A stretch of 39,573 nucleotides of DNA, from positions 1 to 39,573 of the forward strand of contig CANQJH010000016.1 of the NCBI GenBank assembly GCA_947624195.1. Reading direction: 5' to 3'. This document shows, one piece after another, positions 1-7,772 of this stretch. This stretch comes from an uncultured Clostridia bacterium (GTDB lineage Bacteria; Bacillota; Clostridia; TANB77; CAG-508). The position numbers and the translations under genes were made by a program. Under the pieces are notes generated by a model. That model did not search any database, had not been told where the DNA came from, and saw nothing but the letters and a program-made list of their open reading frames with translations. Every line of letters starts with the position of its first letter. The stretch's first letter is position 1.

Positions 1-89
1 ACTAGGTCAAATCCAAATAAACCAATTAATCCCCAGTTTATAGCACCGATTATTACTAATACTAATGCAATATAATCTATTACTTTCAT
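1..89 (-). CDS. DUF378 family small membrane protein (3' end beyond the window)
   Basis: The first 29 codons read on the minus strand from an ATG at 89 and run off the left edge. They encode a hydrophobic segment beginning MKVIDYIALVLVIIGAINWG and continuing LIGLFGFDL, the typical start of the short DUF378 (YuzA-like) two-helix membrane proteins, with the characteristic INWG-L-GLF signature. A good ribosome site (AAGGAG) lies about 8 bases upstream. Function of the family is unknown. It follows galE (stop at 252), with a 160-base AT-rich gap in which I see no clear terminator. Family assignment is by recognition of the N-terminus only. Confidence 0.8.
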   Translation of the reverse strand, partial: MKVIDYIALVLVIIGAINWGLIGLFGFDL

Positions 90-251
90 TGTTTTACTCC
101 TTTTTGTTTTATTTTCATTATATAGTATATGCACATATATAAATTTTATACGAAAAGAAATAATTCCCAATTTGATTAGATTTTTTGCATTTTTTAGTTT
201 TGATTTATTTTATTTTTTTATAATTTTTATTATAAAATTCATTTTAAGTTT

Positions 252-1256
252 TTACTTTAAATTATTTTCTGTAAATCTCCAAGAGTCTTTGCACATGTCT
301 TCTAAGTTTTTCTCTGCTTTCCATCCTAAAACTTGTTCTGCTTTACTTGGGTCTGCGTAACATTCTGCAATATCTCCTGGTCTTCTTGGTGCAATTTCGT
401 ATTTGATTTTTACGCCTGTTGCGTTTTCGAAATTTGTTACAATATCTAAAACGGAATATCCTGTTCCCGTTCCTAAATTGTATGCTTCTACTCCTGTCAT
501 TTTTTCTGTTCTTTCTATTGCTTTTATGTGTCCTTTTGCTAAATCTACAACATGTATGTAATCTCTTACTCCAGTTCCGTCATGTGTATTGTAATCATTT
601 CCAAAAACATTTAAGTGGTCTAGTTTTCCAAGTGCTACTTGATTAATGTATGGCATTAAATTATTTGGTATGCCGTTTGGTGATTCTCCGATTAGTCCAC
701 TTTCGTGTGCTCCTATTGGGTTGAAATATCTAAGAAAAACCACACTCCACTCATTGTCTGCTGTGTGTACATCATCTAAGATTTGCTCTATCATAACTTT
801 TGTTTGTCCATATGGATTTGTTGCTGATTTTGGGAAGTCTTCTTTTATTGGTACACTTGCTGGATCTCCATATACTGTTGCTGATGAACTAAATACTATT
901 TTCTTTACATTGTGGTTTCTCATGCAGTCCAATAATGTTAATGTTCCTGTTATATTATTGTGATAATATTCTATTGGTTTTGCTACTGATTCTCCAACTG
1001 CTTTTAATGCTGCAAAATGGATTACAGCTGTTATGTCAGAATTTTCATCAAATACTTTATTTAAATTTTCTTTGTCTAAAATGTCTACCTCATAAAATTT
1101 GAAATCTTTTCCTGTTATTTTTTTTATTGCCTCCAAAGCTTCTGGTTTACTGTTTGAGAAGTTATCTACGATAACAACTTTATAACCTGAATTTAATAAT
1201 TCTACTACTGTATGTGAGCCTATATATCCTGCTCCTCCTGTTACTAAAACTGACAT
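252..1256 (-). CDS. galE: UDP-glucose 4-epimerase GalE
   Basis: Interconverts UDP-glucose and UDP-galactose in the cytoplasm, feeding galactose use and surface polysaccharide synthesis. The 334-residue product has the N-terminal NAD-binding motif TGGAGYIG (residues 6-13), the SSSATVYG segment carrying the catalytic Ser region, the YxxxK pair in NPYGQTK near residue 150, and the C-terminal [16 protein letters not shown] block typical of GalE; length is normal for the family. I chose the ATG at 1256 rather than the in-frame TTG at 1274 because the AAGGAG ribosome site lies between them, just upstream of 1256. The 133 bases upstream to the transketolase gene are AT-rich, without a convincing promoter. 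Confidence 0.96.
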   Translation of the reverse strand: MSVLVTGGAGYIGSHTVVELLNSGYKVVIVDNFSNSKPEALEAIKKITGKDFKFYEVDILDKENLNKVFDENSDITAVIHFAALKAVGESVAKPIEYYHNNITGTLTLLDCMRNHNVKKIVFSSSATVYGDPASVPIKEDFPKSATNPYGQTKVMIEQILDDVHTADNEWSVVFLRYFNPIGAHESGLIGESPNGIPNNLMPYINQVALGKLDHLNVFGNDYNTHDGTGVRDYIHVVDLAKGHIKAIERTEKMTGVEAYNLGTGTGYSVLDIVTNFENATGVKIKYEIAPRRPGDIAECYADPSKAEQVLGWKAEKNLEDMCKDSWRFTENNLK

Positions 1257-1407
1257 AATTTTTTCTCCTTTCAAATTTAAATTTTTATTTTAATTATGTT
1301 TTTTATTTAATCATAATTATTTGTCATTTTATAATTTTTTTATTTTTTACTTTTTTATTCCATTTTATATCTTTATAATTGCTTTATTTTTGTAATTTTT
1401 TAAATAT

Positions 1408-2343
1408 TTACTTTTGAAATTTTTCTTTAAAAACCTTCTCTATTGCATTACTGTCTATTTCAAAATACTCCATTAAGCTTTCAGGTTGTCCTGATTTACC
1501 AAAACAGTCTTTTATTCCTAATTTAATTAATTTTTTTGGATGTTTTTCAGTTAGTACATCTGCAATTGCTGTTCCCATTCCTCCAATTATATTATGATCT
1601 TCAACTGAAACAAGTATTCCTGTTTCTTTTGCACATTTTATAATCATTTCTTCATCTATTGGTTTTATTGTATGTATATCAATTACTCTTACATCAATTC
1701 CTTCTTCTAACAATTTTTCTTGTGCTTTTATGCTTTCTGCTACTGTAACACCAGTTGCAAAAATTGTTCCGTCTTGTCCGTTTCCAATTTGAACTGCTTT
1801 TCCAATTTCGAAGTCTACATCCTTTTCATACAATATAGGTGTTTTCTGTCTGCTTAGTCTCAAATAAACTGGGCCTTGATATTCTGCTATTTTCGAAACT
1901 AATTTTTTTGTTTGTACATCGTCTGAAGGAGAAATTACGGTCATATTTGGCATACCTCTCATAAGGTTTATATCTTCTAACATTTGGTGAGTTGCTCCAT
2001 CTTCTCCGACAGTAACTCCTGCGTGCGTTCCGCATATTTTTACATTAAGATTTGGATAAGCAATACTTGTTCTTATTTGGTCATAACATCTTCCTGTTGC
2101 AAATGCTGCAAATGTAGCTGCAAATGGTATTTTACCACAAGTTGCTAAACCCGCTGCCGTTCCTATCATATCCGCTTCTGCAATACCGACTTCTATAAAT
2201 CTGTCTGGATGTTTTTCTTTAAATAAATCTGTTTTGGTCGATGTGTCCAAATCAGCATCTAGTACAACAATCTTTTCATTTTTTAGTTCTGCTAATGCTT
2301 TTCCAAAACTTTCTCTTGTTGCTATCATTTTTTCTTCTTCCAT
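1408..2343 (-). CDS. Transketolase, C-terminal (pyrimidine-binding) subunit
   Basis: Second half of a two-gene transketolase, which moves two-carbon units between sugar phosphates in the non-oxidative pentose phosphate pathway. The 311 residues comprise the pyrimidine-binding domain (catalytic Glu in the EVGIAEADMIGTAAG block near residue 51, then GTHAGVTVGEDGATHQ around 105-120) and the C-terminal transketolase domain (VEDHNIIGGMGTAI). The partner N-terminal subunit lies directly upstream at 2510-3337. An ATG six codons after the annotated one is an alternative start. The expected AAAGGAG site lies 36 bases away from the first ATG, separated by a perfect hairpin (separate entry). DXS and pyruvate dehydrogenase E1-beta are related, but the paired gene arrangement favours split transketolase. 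Confidence 0.93.
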   Translation of the reverse strand: MEEEKMIATRESFGKALAELKNEKIVVLDADLDTSTKTDLFKEKHPDRFIEVGIAEADMIGTAAGLATCGKIPFAATFAAFATGRCYDQIRTSIAYPNLNVKICGTHAGVTVGEDGATHQMLEDINLMRGMPNMTVISPSDDVQTKKLVSKIAEYQGPVYLRLSRQKTPILYEKDVDFEIGKAVQIGNGQDGTIFATGVTVAESIKAQEKLLEEGIDVRVIDIHTIKPIDEEMIIKCAKETGILVSVEDHNIIGGMGTAIADVLTEKHPKKLIKLGIKDCFGKSGQPESLMEYFEIDSNAIEKVFKEKFQK

Positions 2344-2352
2344 TAGTTTTTG

Positions 2353-2386
2353 CGTATAATCTATTTACTATTATACGAACTCCTTT
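2353..2386 (-). promoter_or_regulatory. Hairpin between Shine-Dalgarno and start of transketolase C-subunit
   Basis: On the minus strand AAAGGAG (2380-2386) is followed by CGTATAAT, a 9-base loop, and ATTATACG (arms 2370-2377 and 2353-2360, 8 perfect pairs), then 9 bases to the ATG at 2343. Linear spacing from AGGAG to ATG is 36 bases, too long for initiation; with the hairpin folded it becomes about 11. The sequence is directly visible; a structured-spacer ribosome site is inference. Confidence 0.55.
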
Positions 2387-2509
2387 CTCTTCATTTTTAC
2401 TTTGCTTTAATTCCTTAAATTGTGACTTCAACTAATATCTCTTCGTTAAATTCTACATTTTGCTTTACTTTCCTTATTATAACTTGTACTTAATTTTTAT
2501 ATCTTTTTA

Positions 2510-3337
2510 CTATTTGTTAAGTTCTTCAATTGCTTTTTGATATTCCTCATCATTTACAGCTTTTCCGTGCCAAGCAGGATTGTCTTCCATAAATGATACT
2601 CCTTTTCCTTTTATAGTTTTTGCAATAATAGCAGTTGGCTTCCCCTTGGTTTCTTCTGCTTTGTTAAGTGCAAACATAATTTGTTCTATATTATGTCCAT
2701 CGATTATTAATGCATTAAATCCAAAACTATTAAATTTTTTTGCTATGTTTTCTGCGTTTAATGATTTTATTTCTTCTGTCTTTCCAGTAAGTTGCAGATT
2801 GTTACAGTCTACTATTACGCACAAATTATCAAGTTTATATTTGCTTGATGTCATTGCAGCTTCCCAGACTTGACCCTCTTGCAATTCTCCATCTCCAAGC
2901 AGACAATATACTCTATATCCCATACTGTCCATTTTTGATGCAATGGCCATACCATTAGCAACTGACAATCCTTGTCCTAATGAACCTGTTGTCATATCTA
3001 CTCCTGGAACTTTATTCATATCTGGATGTCCTTGAAGTGGACTGTTTATATTTCTAAAAGTTACTAAGTCATCTTTTAGGAAATAACCTCTTTCTGCTAA
3101 ACACGCATATAAAGCAGCTGATGCATGACCTTTTGATAAAACTAACCTATCTCTTGATACATCATTTGGTTTTGATGGCTCTATATTCATTTCATTAAAA
3201 TATAAAACTGTTAAAATATCTGTGCAAGATAGTGATCCTCCTGGATGACCTGATTTTGCATAATAAATTTCTTGCAAAATGTCTTGTCTTATTTGGTTTG
3301 CTTTTTCTTCTAAAGCTTCTACCTTTGTTATCTTCAT
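2510..3337 (-). CDS. Transketolase, N-terminal (TPP-binding) subunit
   Basis: First half of the two-subunit transketolase, 275 residues. It carries the substrate/TPP motif SGHPGGSLS near residue 30, the KGHASAALYA block near 70, GSLGQGLSVANGMA near 120, and the TPP/Mg signature from GDGELQEGQVWEA (about 148) to DCNN (about 178). It ends at the normal boundary before the pyrimidine-binding domain, which is encoded by the next gene downstream after a 166-base gap. Split transketolases of this layout are well known in Clostridia and archaea. Upstream (3338-3538) is 200 bases of T-rich DNA with only a weak candidate promoter (ATGACA and TATAAA, 16 apart, on the minus strand). Confidence 0.94.
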   Translation of the reverse strand: MKITKVEALEEKANQIRQDILQEIYYAKSGHPGGSLSCTDILTVLYFNEMNIEPSKPNDVSRDRLVLSKGHASAALYACLAERGYFLKDDLVTFRNINSPLQGHPDMNKVPGVDMTTGSLGQGLSVANGMAIASKMDSMGYRVYCLLGDGELQEGQVWEAAMTSSKYKLDNLCVIVDCNNLQLTGKTEEIKSLNAENIAKKFNSFGFNALIIDGHNIEQIMFALNKAEETKGKPTAIIAKTIKGKGVSFMEDNPAWHGKAVNDEEYQKAIEELNK

Positions 3338-3538
3338 AATTTTAATTTCCTTTTTATTTTACTTAGTTTTTTGTTGTCTTTCATTTTGATTTCTTCTTAT
3401 TTTAAGCTTTTTATTTTCTTTTTTAGCTTAACTTTATGTCTGCATGTTATAATGTTTTCATTTCAATATTTTGCTGTTTTATACATTTAAATAATTTATT
3501 GTCATCCAATTTAAAATTTTATCTGTTACTTGTTAAAT

Positions 3539-4243
3539 TTATAAAATTTTAATTGGTTTAAACTCTAGGTAGTCTGAACTTACTAATTTTAAATTAACAC
3601 TATCTATATTGCCTTCTATAGCTTCATTATGCGAATTTGCATGTAGATGTCCATATATACAATCATGTATTTCATACTTTTTCATTATTTCTATATATTC
3701 ACTTTTTTCTTTTCTTTCTATCATATTCTTCGTGATAGGAGGATAGTGCATCATACATATAATTTTTTTATTTTTATTTTTTAATTGAGCCTCTTTAATA
3801 GAAAGTTCTAATCTATTGCATTCTCTATTTAGCATTTTATCACTATTATCAGTATCATTAAATGTCCATCCGCGTGTACCAACTATCATAGCTTCTTTTG
3901 TTTCATAAGAATTATTATACAAAAAATCTATATTCTTGAAATTATTTTCTTGCATAAATTGTTTCATTTTTTTTAAAGTTGTCCACCAATAATCATGATT
4001 TCCTTTAAGTAGGAGTTTAGTTCCTCTCAATTTATTTAAAAATTCAAAATCTTTTTTTGTGTCTTCCAAGTATGTTGCCCACGAAAAATCTCCTGGCAAT
4101 AAAACTACATCATTGTCATCTATAGTTTCGTTCCAGTTTTTTTCTAATTTAATTTCATATTTGTCCCAACTAGCTCCAAATATGTTCATTGGCTTATCTG
4201 TTCCAAAAGATAAGTGCAAGTCTCCTATTGCATATATTGACAC
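3539..4243 (-). CDS. Calcineurin-like metallophosphoesterase
   Basis: A 234-residue cytoplasmic phosphohydrolase with the complete two-metal motif set: DLHL at residues 8-11, GDFSW near 52, GNHDYWW near 82, a His in MMHYPP near 165, and GHLH near 198. It resembles the predicted phosphohydrolases of the COG1768 type; the substrate is unknown. The start is GTG at 4243, chosen because AAGGAG lies a few bases upstream and the next residues begin the metal-binding strand. It lies 62 bases after tsaD and is probably co-transcribed with the M50 protease and tsaD. Confidence 0.88.
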   Translation of the reverse strand: MSIYAIGDLHLSFGTDKPMNIFGASWDKYEIKLEKNWNETIDDNDVVLLPGDFSWATYLEDTKKDFEFLNKLRGTKLLLKGNHDYWWTTLKKMKQFMQENNFKNIDFLYNNSYETKEAMIVGTRGWTFNDTDNSDKMLNRECNRLELSIKEAQLKNKNKKIICMMHYPPITKNMIERKEKSEYIEIMKKYEIHDCIYGHLHANSHNEAIEGNIDSVNLKLVSSDYLEFKPIKIL

Positions 4244-4305
4244 TTATTATCTCCTTGTATAATATATTTAGGTTTTAAAGTTATCTCCCAAAACTTTATA
4301 TTATA

Positions 4306-5295
4306 TCACTTCCGTGATAATTTTAAGTCTGGCTCTGCATTTAATGTTAAATCACTTATTTTTCCGGATATGTAATTGTAATATCCAGCTGATGCTATCA
4401 TGGCTGCATTGTCAGTGCATAGTTTTAAGTCAGGCATGTATACTTTTGCATTTTTTAATTTTAGAAATTCATCTCTTATGTAACTATTTGCTGAAACTCC
4501 TCCTGCTAGAACTATACTATTTATTTGTGTGACCTCAATTGCTTTTTTTACATTTTCAATTAAAATTTCTGCTATAGTTTTTTCAAAACTTTTACATAAA
4601 TTAGCTTTATCAATATCTGGATTTTTATGATGTAAATTTATTACTGCAGTTTTTATTCCGCTAAAACTAAAATCTAAATTTTCAAAATGAGTTTTCGGAA
4701 GCTCGATTACTGCCTCACCCGATTTGCCCAATTCATCTATTTTAGGTCCTCCTGGATAACCTAATCCCATAATTCTAGCCACTTTATCAAATGCTTCACC
4801 TACTGCGTCATCTCTTGTCCTGCCTAATACTTCAAAATCCGTATAATCCTTTACATGTATAATTTGAGTATTACCTCCTGACATCATCACACATATAAAT
4901 GGTGGTTGCAAATCTTGGTGAGTTATGTAGTTCGCTGCAATGTGTCCTTCTATATGGTTGACTCCTACTAAAGGTTTATTTAGTGCGAAGCTTAAAGCTT
5001 TACCATATGATAAACCAACTAGTAGTGCGCCTACCAGCCCTGGACCATATGTACAAGCAATTGCATCAATATCTTCAAATTGTATGTTTGCATTTCTTAT
5101 TGCCATTTTTGCAACTTCTGAGATATTTTGTATATGGTTTCTTGACGCAATTTCTGGCACAACACCACCATATAATTTGTGTATGTCAATTTGGGTATTG
5201 ACAACGTTTGACAAAATAGCCCTTCCATTTTTTATAACAGAAGCTGCTGTTTCATCACAACTTGATTCAATTCCTAGTGTATATATATCCTTCAT
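4306..5295 (-). CDS. tsaD: tRNA N6-adenosine threonylcarbamoyltransferase TsaD
   Basis: Catalytic subunit that transfers threonylcarbamoyl to A37 of ANN-decoding tRNAs. The 329-residue protein has the ASKHA-type N-terminus (LGIESSCDETAASV), the metal-ligand motif HIEGH near residues 111-115, MMSGGNTQ, the GYPGGPKID block and C-terminal AGGVSANSYIR. Its ATG at 5295 directly abuts the TAA of the M50 protease gene, with TTAGGAG inside that gene, so translation is probably coupled. Odd point: the second-last codon (4312-4314) is CGG, one of only five in-frame CGG codons in the window. Read normally the protein ends SRK; a +1 shift there would give a tail of G-S-D-I-I ending at 4296. This stretch is not conserved, so the two cannot be told apart by homology. 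Confidence 0.96.
   Translation of the reverse strand: MKDIYTLGIESSCDETAASVIKNGRAILSNVVNTQIDIHKLYGGVVPEIASRNHIQNISEVAKMAIRNANIQFEDIDAIACTYGPGLVGALLVGLSYGKALSFALNKPLVGVNHIEGHIAANYITHQDLQPPFICVMMSGGNTQIIHVKDYTDFEVLGRTRDDAVGEAFDKVARIMGLGYPGGPKIDELGKSGEAVIELPKTHFENLDFSFSGIKTAVINLHHKNPDIDKANLCKSFEKTIAEILIENVKKAIEVTQINSIVLAGGVSANSYIRDEFLKLKNAKVYMPDLKLCTDNAAMIASAGYYNYISGKISDLTLNAEPDLKLSRK
4312..4314 (-). other. In-frame CGG codon near the tsaD stop (possible +1 shift site)
   Basis: The minus-strand context is TCA CGG AAG TGA. The preceding codon TCA is the same as at the recN site. Both decodings end within a few residues, so this is the only in-frame CGG in the window whose zero-frame reading cannot be rejected. 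Confidence 0.4.
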
Positions 5296-6042
5296 TTACG
5301 CTCCTAATTTTACTATCATCTTTATTAAATCAAATAATCTTTCGTTCACAAATCCAATTGCTGGAGTTATTATCATATTTGCTAATGGTGTTATCCACAT
5401 AATTACAAATACTATATATAAAATTGATTGGTTATTCATGTACCATTCTCTTGCTCTTGTAGGTAAAAGTGCTAATAATATTTTTGAGCCATCTAGTGGT
5501 GGAAGTGGTATTAGATTAAATATACCTAATCCAACGTTTATGGCTATTGTACAAGATATTACATCAGCAATTACACTTCCTGTAGTAGTCAGCATAAAAT
5601 TTGTTCCAAAAGCTAAAAGCAGTCCATATATAATCGAAAAAACAATTGCTAAAATAATATTGATTGCAGGTCCTGCTAAAGAAACTAAAGCATTTCCTTT
5701 TTTTATACTTACTGTTCTATTAAAATTATTTGAATTAATTTCAACAGGTCGACCCCATCCAAATCCTGCAGTCAACAATAATATGGAACCTATTGGGTCC
5801 AAGTGTTTGAGTGGATTTAAGGTTAGTCTGCCTTGTCTTCTTGGTGTATCATCCCCTAACTTGTCTGCTGCCCAAGCGTGTGCAAATTCATGAAATGTTA
5901 TTGCAATTAAGAAACCTGGTATTGACAATATTAATCCTAAAAAAGCTCCTGGTGTTGTCAAATAATGACCAATATTACTTATAATTAGCCAGATTAACAA
6001 AATTGTCATCCATGGACTTGAAAAACTATTGATAAAAAACAT
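5296..6042 (-). CDS. Site-2-type intramembrane metalloprotease (peptidase M50, YwhC/YdiL-like)
   Basis: Polytopic membrane protein of 248 residues with the zinc motif HEFAH at residues 51-55 inside the second hydrophobic segment and the third ligand region NLIPLPPLDGS near 180-190, the signature of the compact M50 proteases. About five membrane segments are visible. A ribosome site AAGGAG precedes the ATG at 6042, and a good promoter lies at 6077-6105. It heads a probable operon with tsaD and the metallophosphoesterase. Physiological substrate unknown. Confidence 0.9.
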   Translation of the reverse strand: MFFINSFSSPWMTILLIWLIISNIGHYLTTPGAFLGLILSIPGFLIAITFHEFAHAWAADKLGDDTPRRQGRLTLNPLKHLDPIGSILLLTAGFGWGRPVEINSNNFNRTVSIKKGNALVSLAGPAINIILAIVFSIIYGLLLAFGTNFMLTTTGSVIADVISCTIAINVGLGIFNLIPLPPLDGSKILLALLPTRAREWYMNNQSILYIVFVIMWITPLANMIITPAIGFVNERLFDLIKMIVKLGA

Positions 6043-6076
6043 TGTACTCTCCTTATTTTTGTATTTTTTCTATATT

Positions 6077-6105
6077 ATTATATATTATTACATTGAATAT
6101 GTAAA
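6077..6105 (-). promoter_or_regulatory. Sigma-A promoter for the M50-tsaD operon
   Basis: Minus strand: TTTACA (6100-6105), 17-base spacer, TATAAT (6077-6082), about 35 bases upstream of the M50 start codon. Confidence 0.7.
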
Positions 6106-6158
6106 TAATTAATTACACTTTTTTACAATAAAAAATCTTCCTTTTTACTTTTATTTGG

Positions 6159-6201
6159 ACAGAAAAAGTCTTATTGTAAATATATTTACAATAAGACTTT
6201 T
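6159..6201 (-). terminator. Rho-independent terminator after the 7068/6209 gene pair
   Basis: Perfect 17-bp inverted repeat (arms 6164-6180 and 6185-6201, loop TATA), starting 8 bases after the stop codon at 6209 and followed on the minus strand by a T run. Although AT-rich, its length and position make it a convincing terminator. Confidence 0.85.
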
Positions 6202-6208
6202 AAAATGA

Positions 6209-7012
6209 CTATTTATTTATTTTTTTATCACGAATTAAGTTACGCATAGCTACGAATTTGTCTCCCATAATTGATGGTTCGCTTTCTTCTCTTGCTCCTA
6301 ATGAAGCAACATAGCTTCTTCCACCTGAGTTATAAATTGCCATACGCTCTTTAACAATTCTAAATTCTTGAACCTTTTTCTTGCTAACCATTCTACGAAT
6401 TTTAGATTTGCTTTCAAATGTTTCTATACTTGTAATATCACTATAGAAGTATTCAAATGTTCCTTCTGAAAATACTAAACCTGTTGTAATATCAACATTT
6501 TCATAATATATGTATAATTGATCCTCTCCAAACATGTAAGTTGTTATACTTAATAGAGTATATCTAAGATTATTGTCAGAGCCTACTTTTTCAATGTATA
6601 CTGGATCATCACTATTTTCTAATACAGAACGCTTAGCACTTAATAGTACTCCTAGTACTCCACTATTTTTTTGTTGTGCTAAAATTGCTGCTGTTTCTGA
6701 ATATGGTTGATCTGCTGGTCCAAATACTACAACTGGATCTATTGCAGAAACCTGCTCTTTAACTAAATTTAATTTCTTTAATGCTCTTTTTTTTGCTTGG
6801 TCTAATTCTACTTTTACTATTTCGTCTACTTTTTCTTCATTTGCATATTCATTTCTATTTTTAGTGTATAGAACCAATCCTATGATTATTAGAATTAATC
6901 CTAATCCCCATAAAAATATTAATGGTATTCCTAAGATCATTAAGAAGATAGGAAGTTTTTGGCTTTTGCCAATGAAATACTGTTTTACAGCACCGCGATC
7001 AATAACAGTCAT
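6209..7012 (-). CDS. Uncharacterised protein with N-terminal membrane hairpin
   Basis: 267 residues. After a short N-terminus come two adjacent hydrophobic stretches at about residues 20-48, then a basic/acidic linker and a soluble domain of roughly 190 residues that looks rich in beta strands, with alternating aromatic/charged segments (DQLYIYYENVD, EGTFEYFYSDITSIETF) reminiscent of bacterial PH-like domains. That resemblance is weak. It lies 55 bases downstream of the zinc-ribbon protein at 7068-7667, shares its promoter and is followed by a strong terminator, so the two form a two-gene operon. I do not recognise a named family. Confidence 0.8.
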   Translation of the reverse strand: MTVIDRGAVKQYFIGKSQKLPIFLMILGIPLIFLWGLGLILIIIGLVLYTKNRNEYANEEKVDEIVKVELDQAKKRALKKLNLVKEQVSAIDPVVVFGPADQPYSETAAILAQQKNSGVLGVLLSAKRSVLENSDDPVYIEKVGSDNNLRYTLLSITTYMFGEDQLYIYYENVDITTGLVFSEGTFEYFYSDITSIETFESKSKIRRMVSKKKVQEFRIVKERMAIYNSGGRSYVASLGAREESEPSIMGDKFVAMRNLIRDKKINK

Positions 7013-7067
7013 GTTATTATCTCCTTTCTTAAAAATAAAATTTATTAATATAATTAAAAATTATATT

Positions 7068-7667
7068 CTATATAGATAATTCTTCTGGAAATTCTACTTT
7101 TAAAACTTGTTGTAACATGTTCATATCTTCTATTGTAACATTGTTTATCATAGCATTTTCCAGTTCCTCTATGTAATCTGGTTCAACATTTAATCTTTTC
7201 ATTGTATAATAGTCATATTTTAAATAAGCTAAGAAATAATAGTATATCCCTCTTGTTTCTAGCATTGTAGCTGTTGTTGTGTATTCTATTGCTTTGTCTA
7301 CAACAGCTTTTGGAGTTATAAAAGGTCTTTTACCTTTTAGTAAACAAACTGCTGCCCAAAAGTATACTTCTGAATTGTCCATCTCTTCTTCAATTGCCAT
7401 GTTAAACTTTTCGTATGCTTTATCATACATATTTAGTTTTAGTAAGCACATTCCTAATGCAGAACTAACCATACTGCTGTCTGGGTTGTCATTTAATACT
7501 TTTTGATACTCGTTTTTATATTTCATTACTTCAGGTGTTGACATACCGTAAACACTGTTAAAAGAAGTTACTATAACTGGTCTACCACAAAATTCACATT
7601 TTTTTACTGAAGTGTCTACTGGTGCGCCACATCCTGGGCATAATAAATTTATAACTTCATAAGCCAT
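7068..7667 (-). CDS. Zinc-ribbon plus TPR-like helical-repeat protein
   Basis: 199 residues. The N-terminus carries a zinc ribbon with two CxxC pairs (CPGCGAPVD at about 10 and CEFCGRPV at about 24). The rest is helical, with TPR-like repeats (ALGMCLLKLNMYDKAYEKFNMA). A zinc ribbon fused to helical repeats suggests a protein-protein adaptor. Its partner is probably the membrane-anchored protein encoded just downstream. Ribosome site AAGGAG precedes ATG 7667; promoter at 7710-7738. Confidence 0.82.
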   Translation of the reverse strand: MAYEVINLLCPGCGAPVDTSVKKCEFCGRPVIVTSFNSVYGMSTPEVMKYKNEYQKVLNDNPDSSMVSSALGMCLLKLNMYDKAYEKFNMAIEEEMDNSEVYFWAAVCLLKGKRPFITPKAVVDKAIEYTTTATMLETRGIYYYFLAYLKYDYYTMKRLNVEPDYIEELENAMINNVTIEDMNMLQQVLKVEFPEELSI

Positions 7668-7709
7668 TTTTGATTTTCTCCTTGCATAATTAGCTTTTGA
7701 TCTACCTAA

Positions 7710-7738
7710 ATAATACTCTTTTTATGATAATTTGTCAA
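7710..7738 (-). promoter_or_regulatory. Sigma-A promoter for the zinc-ribbon/membrane-protein operon
   Basis: Minus strand: TTGACA (7733-7738), 17-base spacer, TATTAT (7710-7715), about 43 bases before the start codon. Confidence 0.75.
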
Positions 7739-7772
7739 TAAATGTCGATTTTTTTATATAAAAATTTTTTAG

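Noticed and set aside
4940..5893. Long plus-strand open frame of 317 codons
   Set aside because: It is antisense to tsaD and the M50 protease gene, both strongly supported by motifs.
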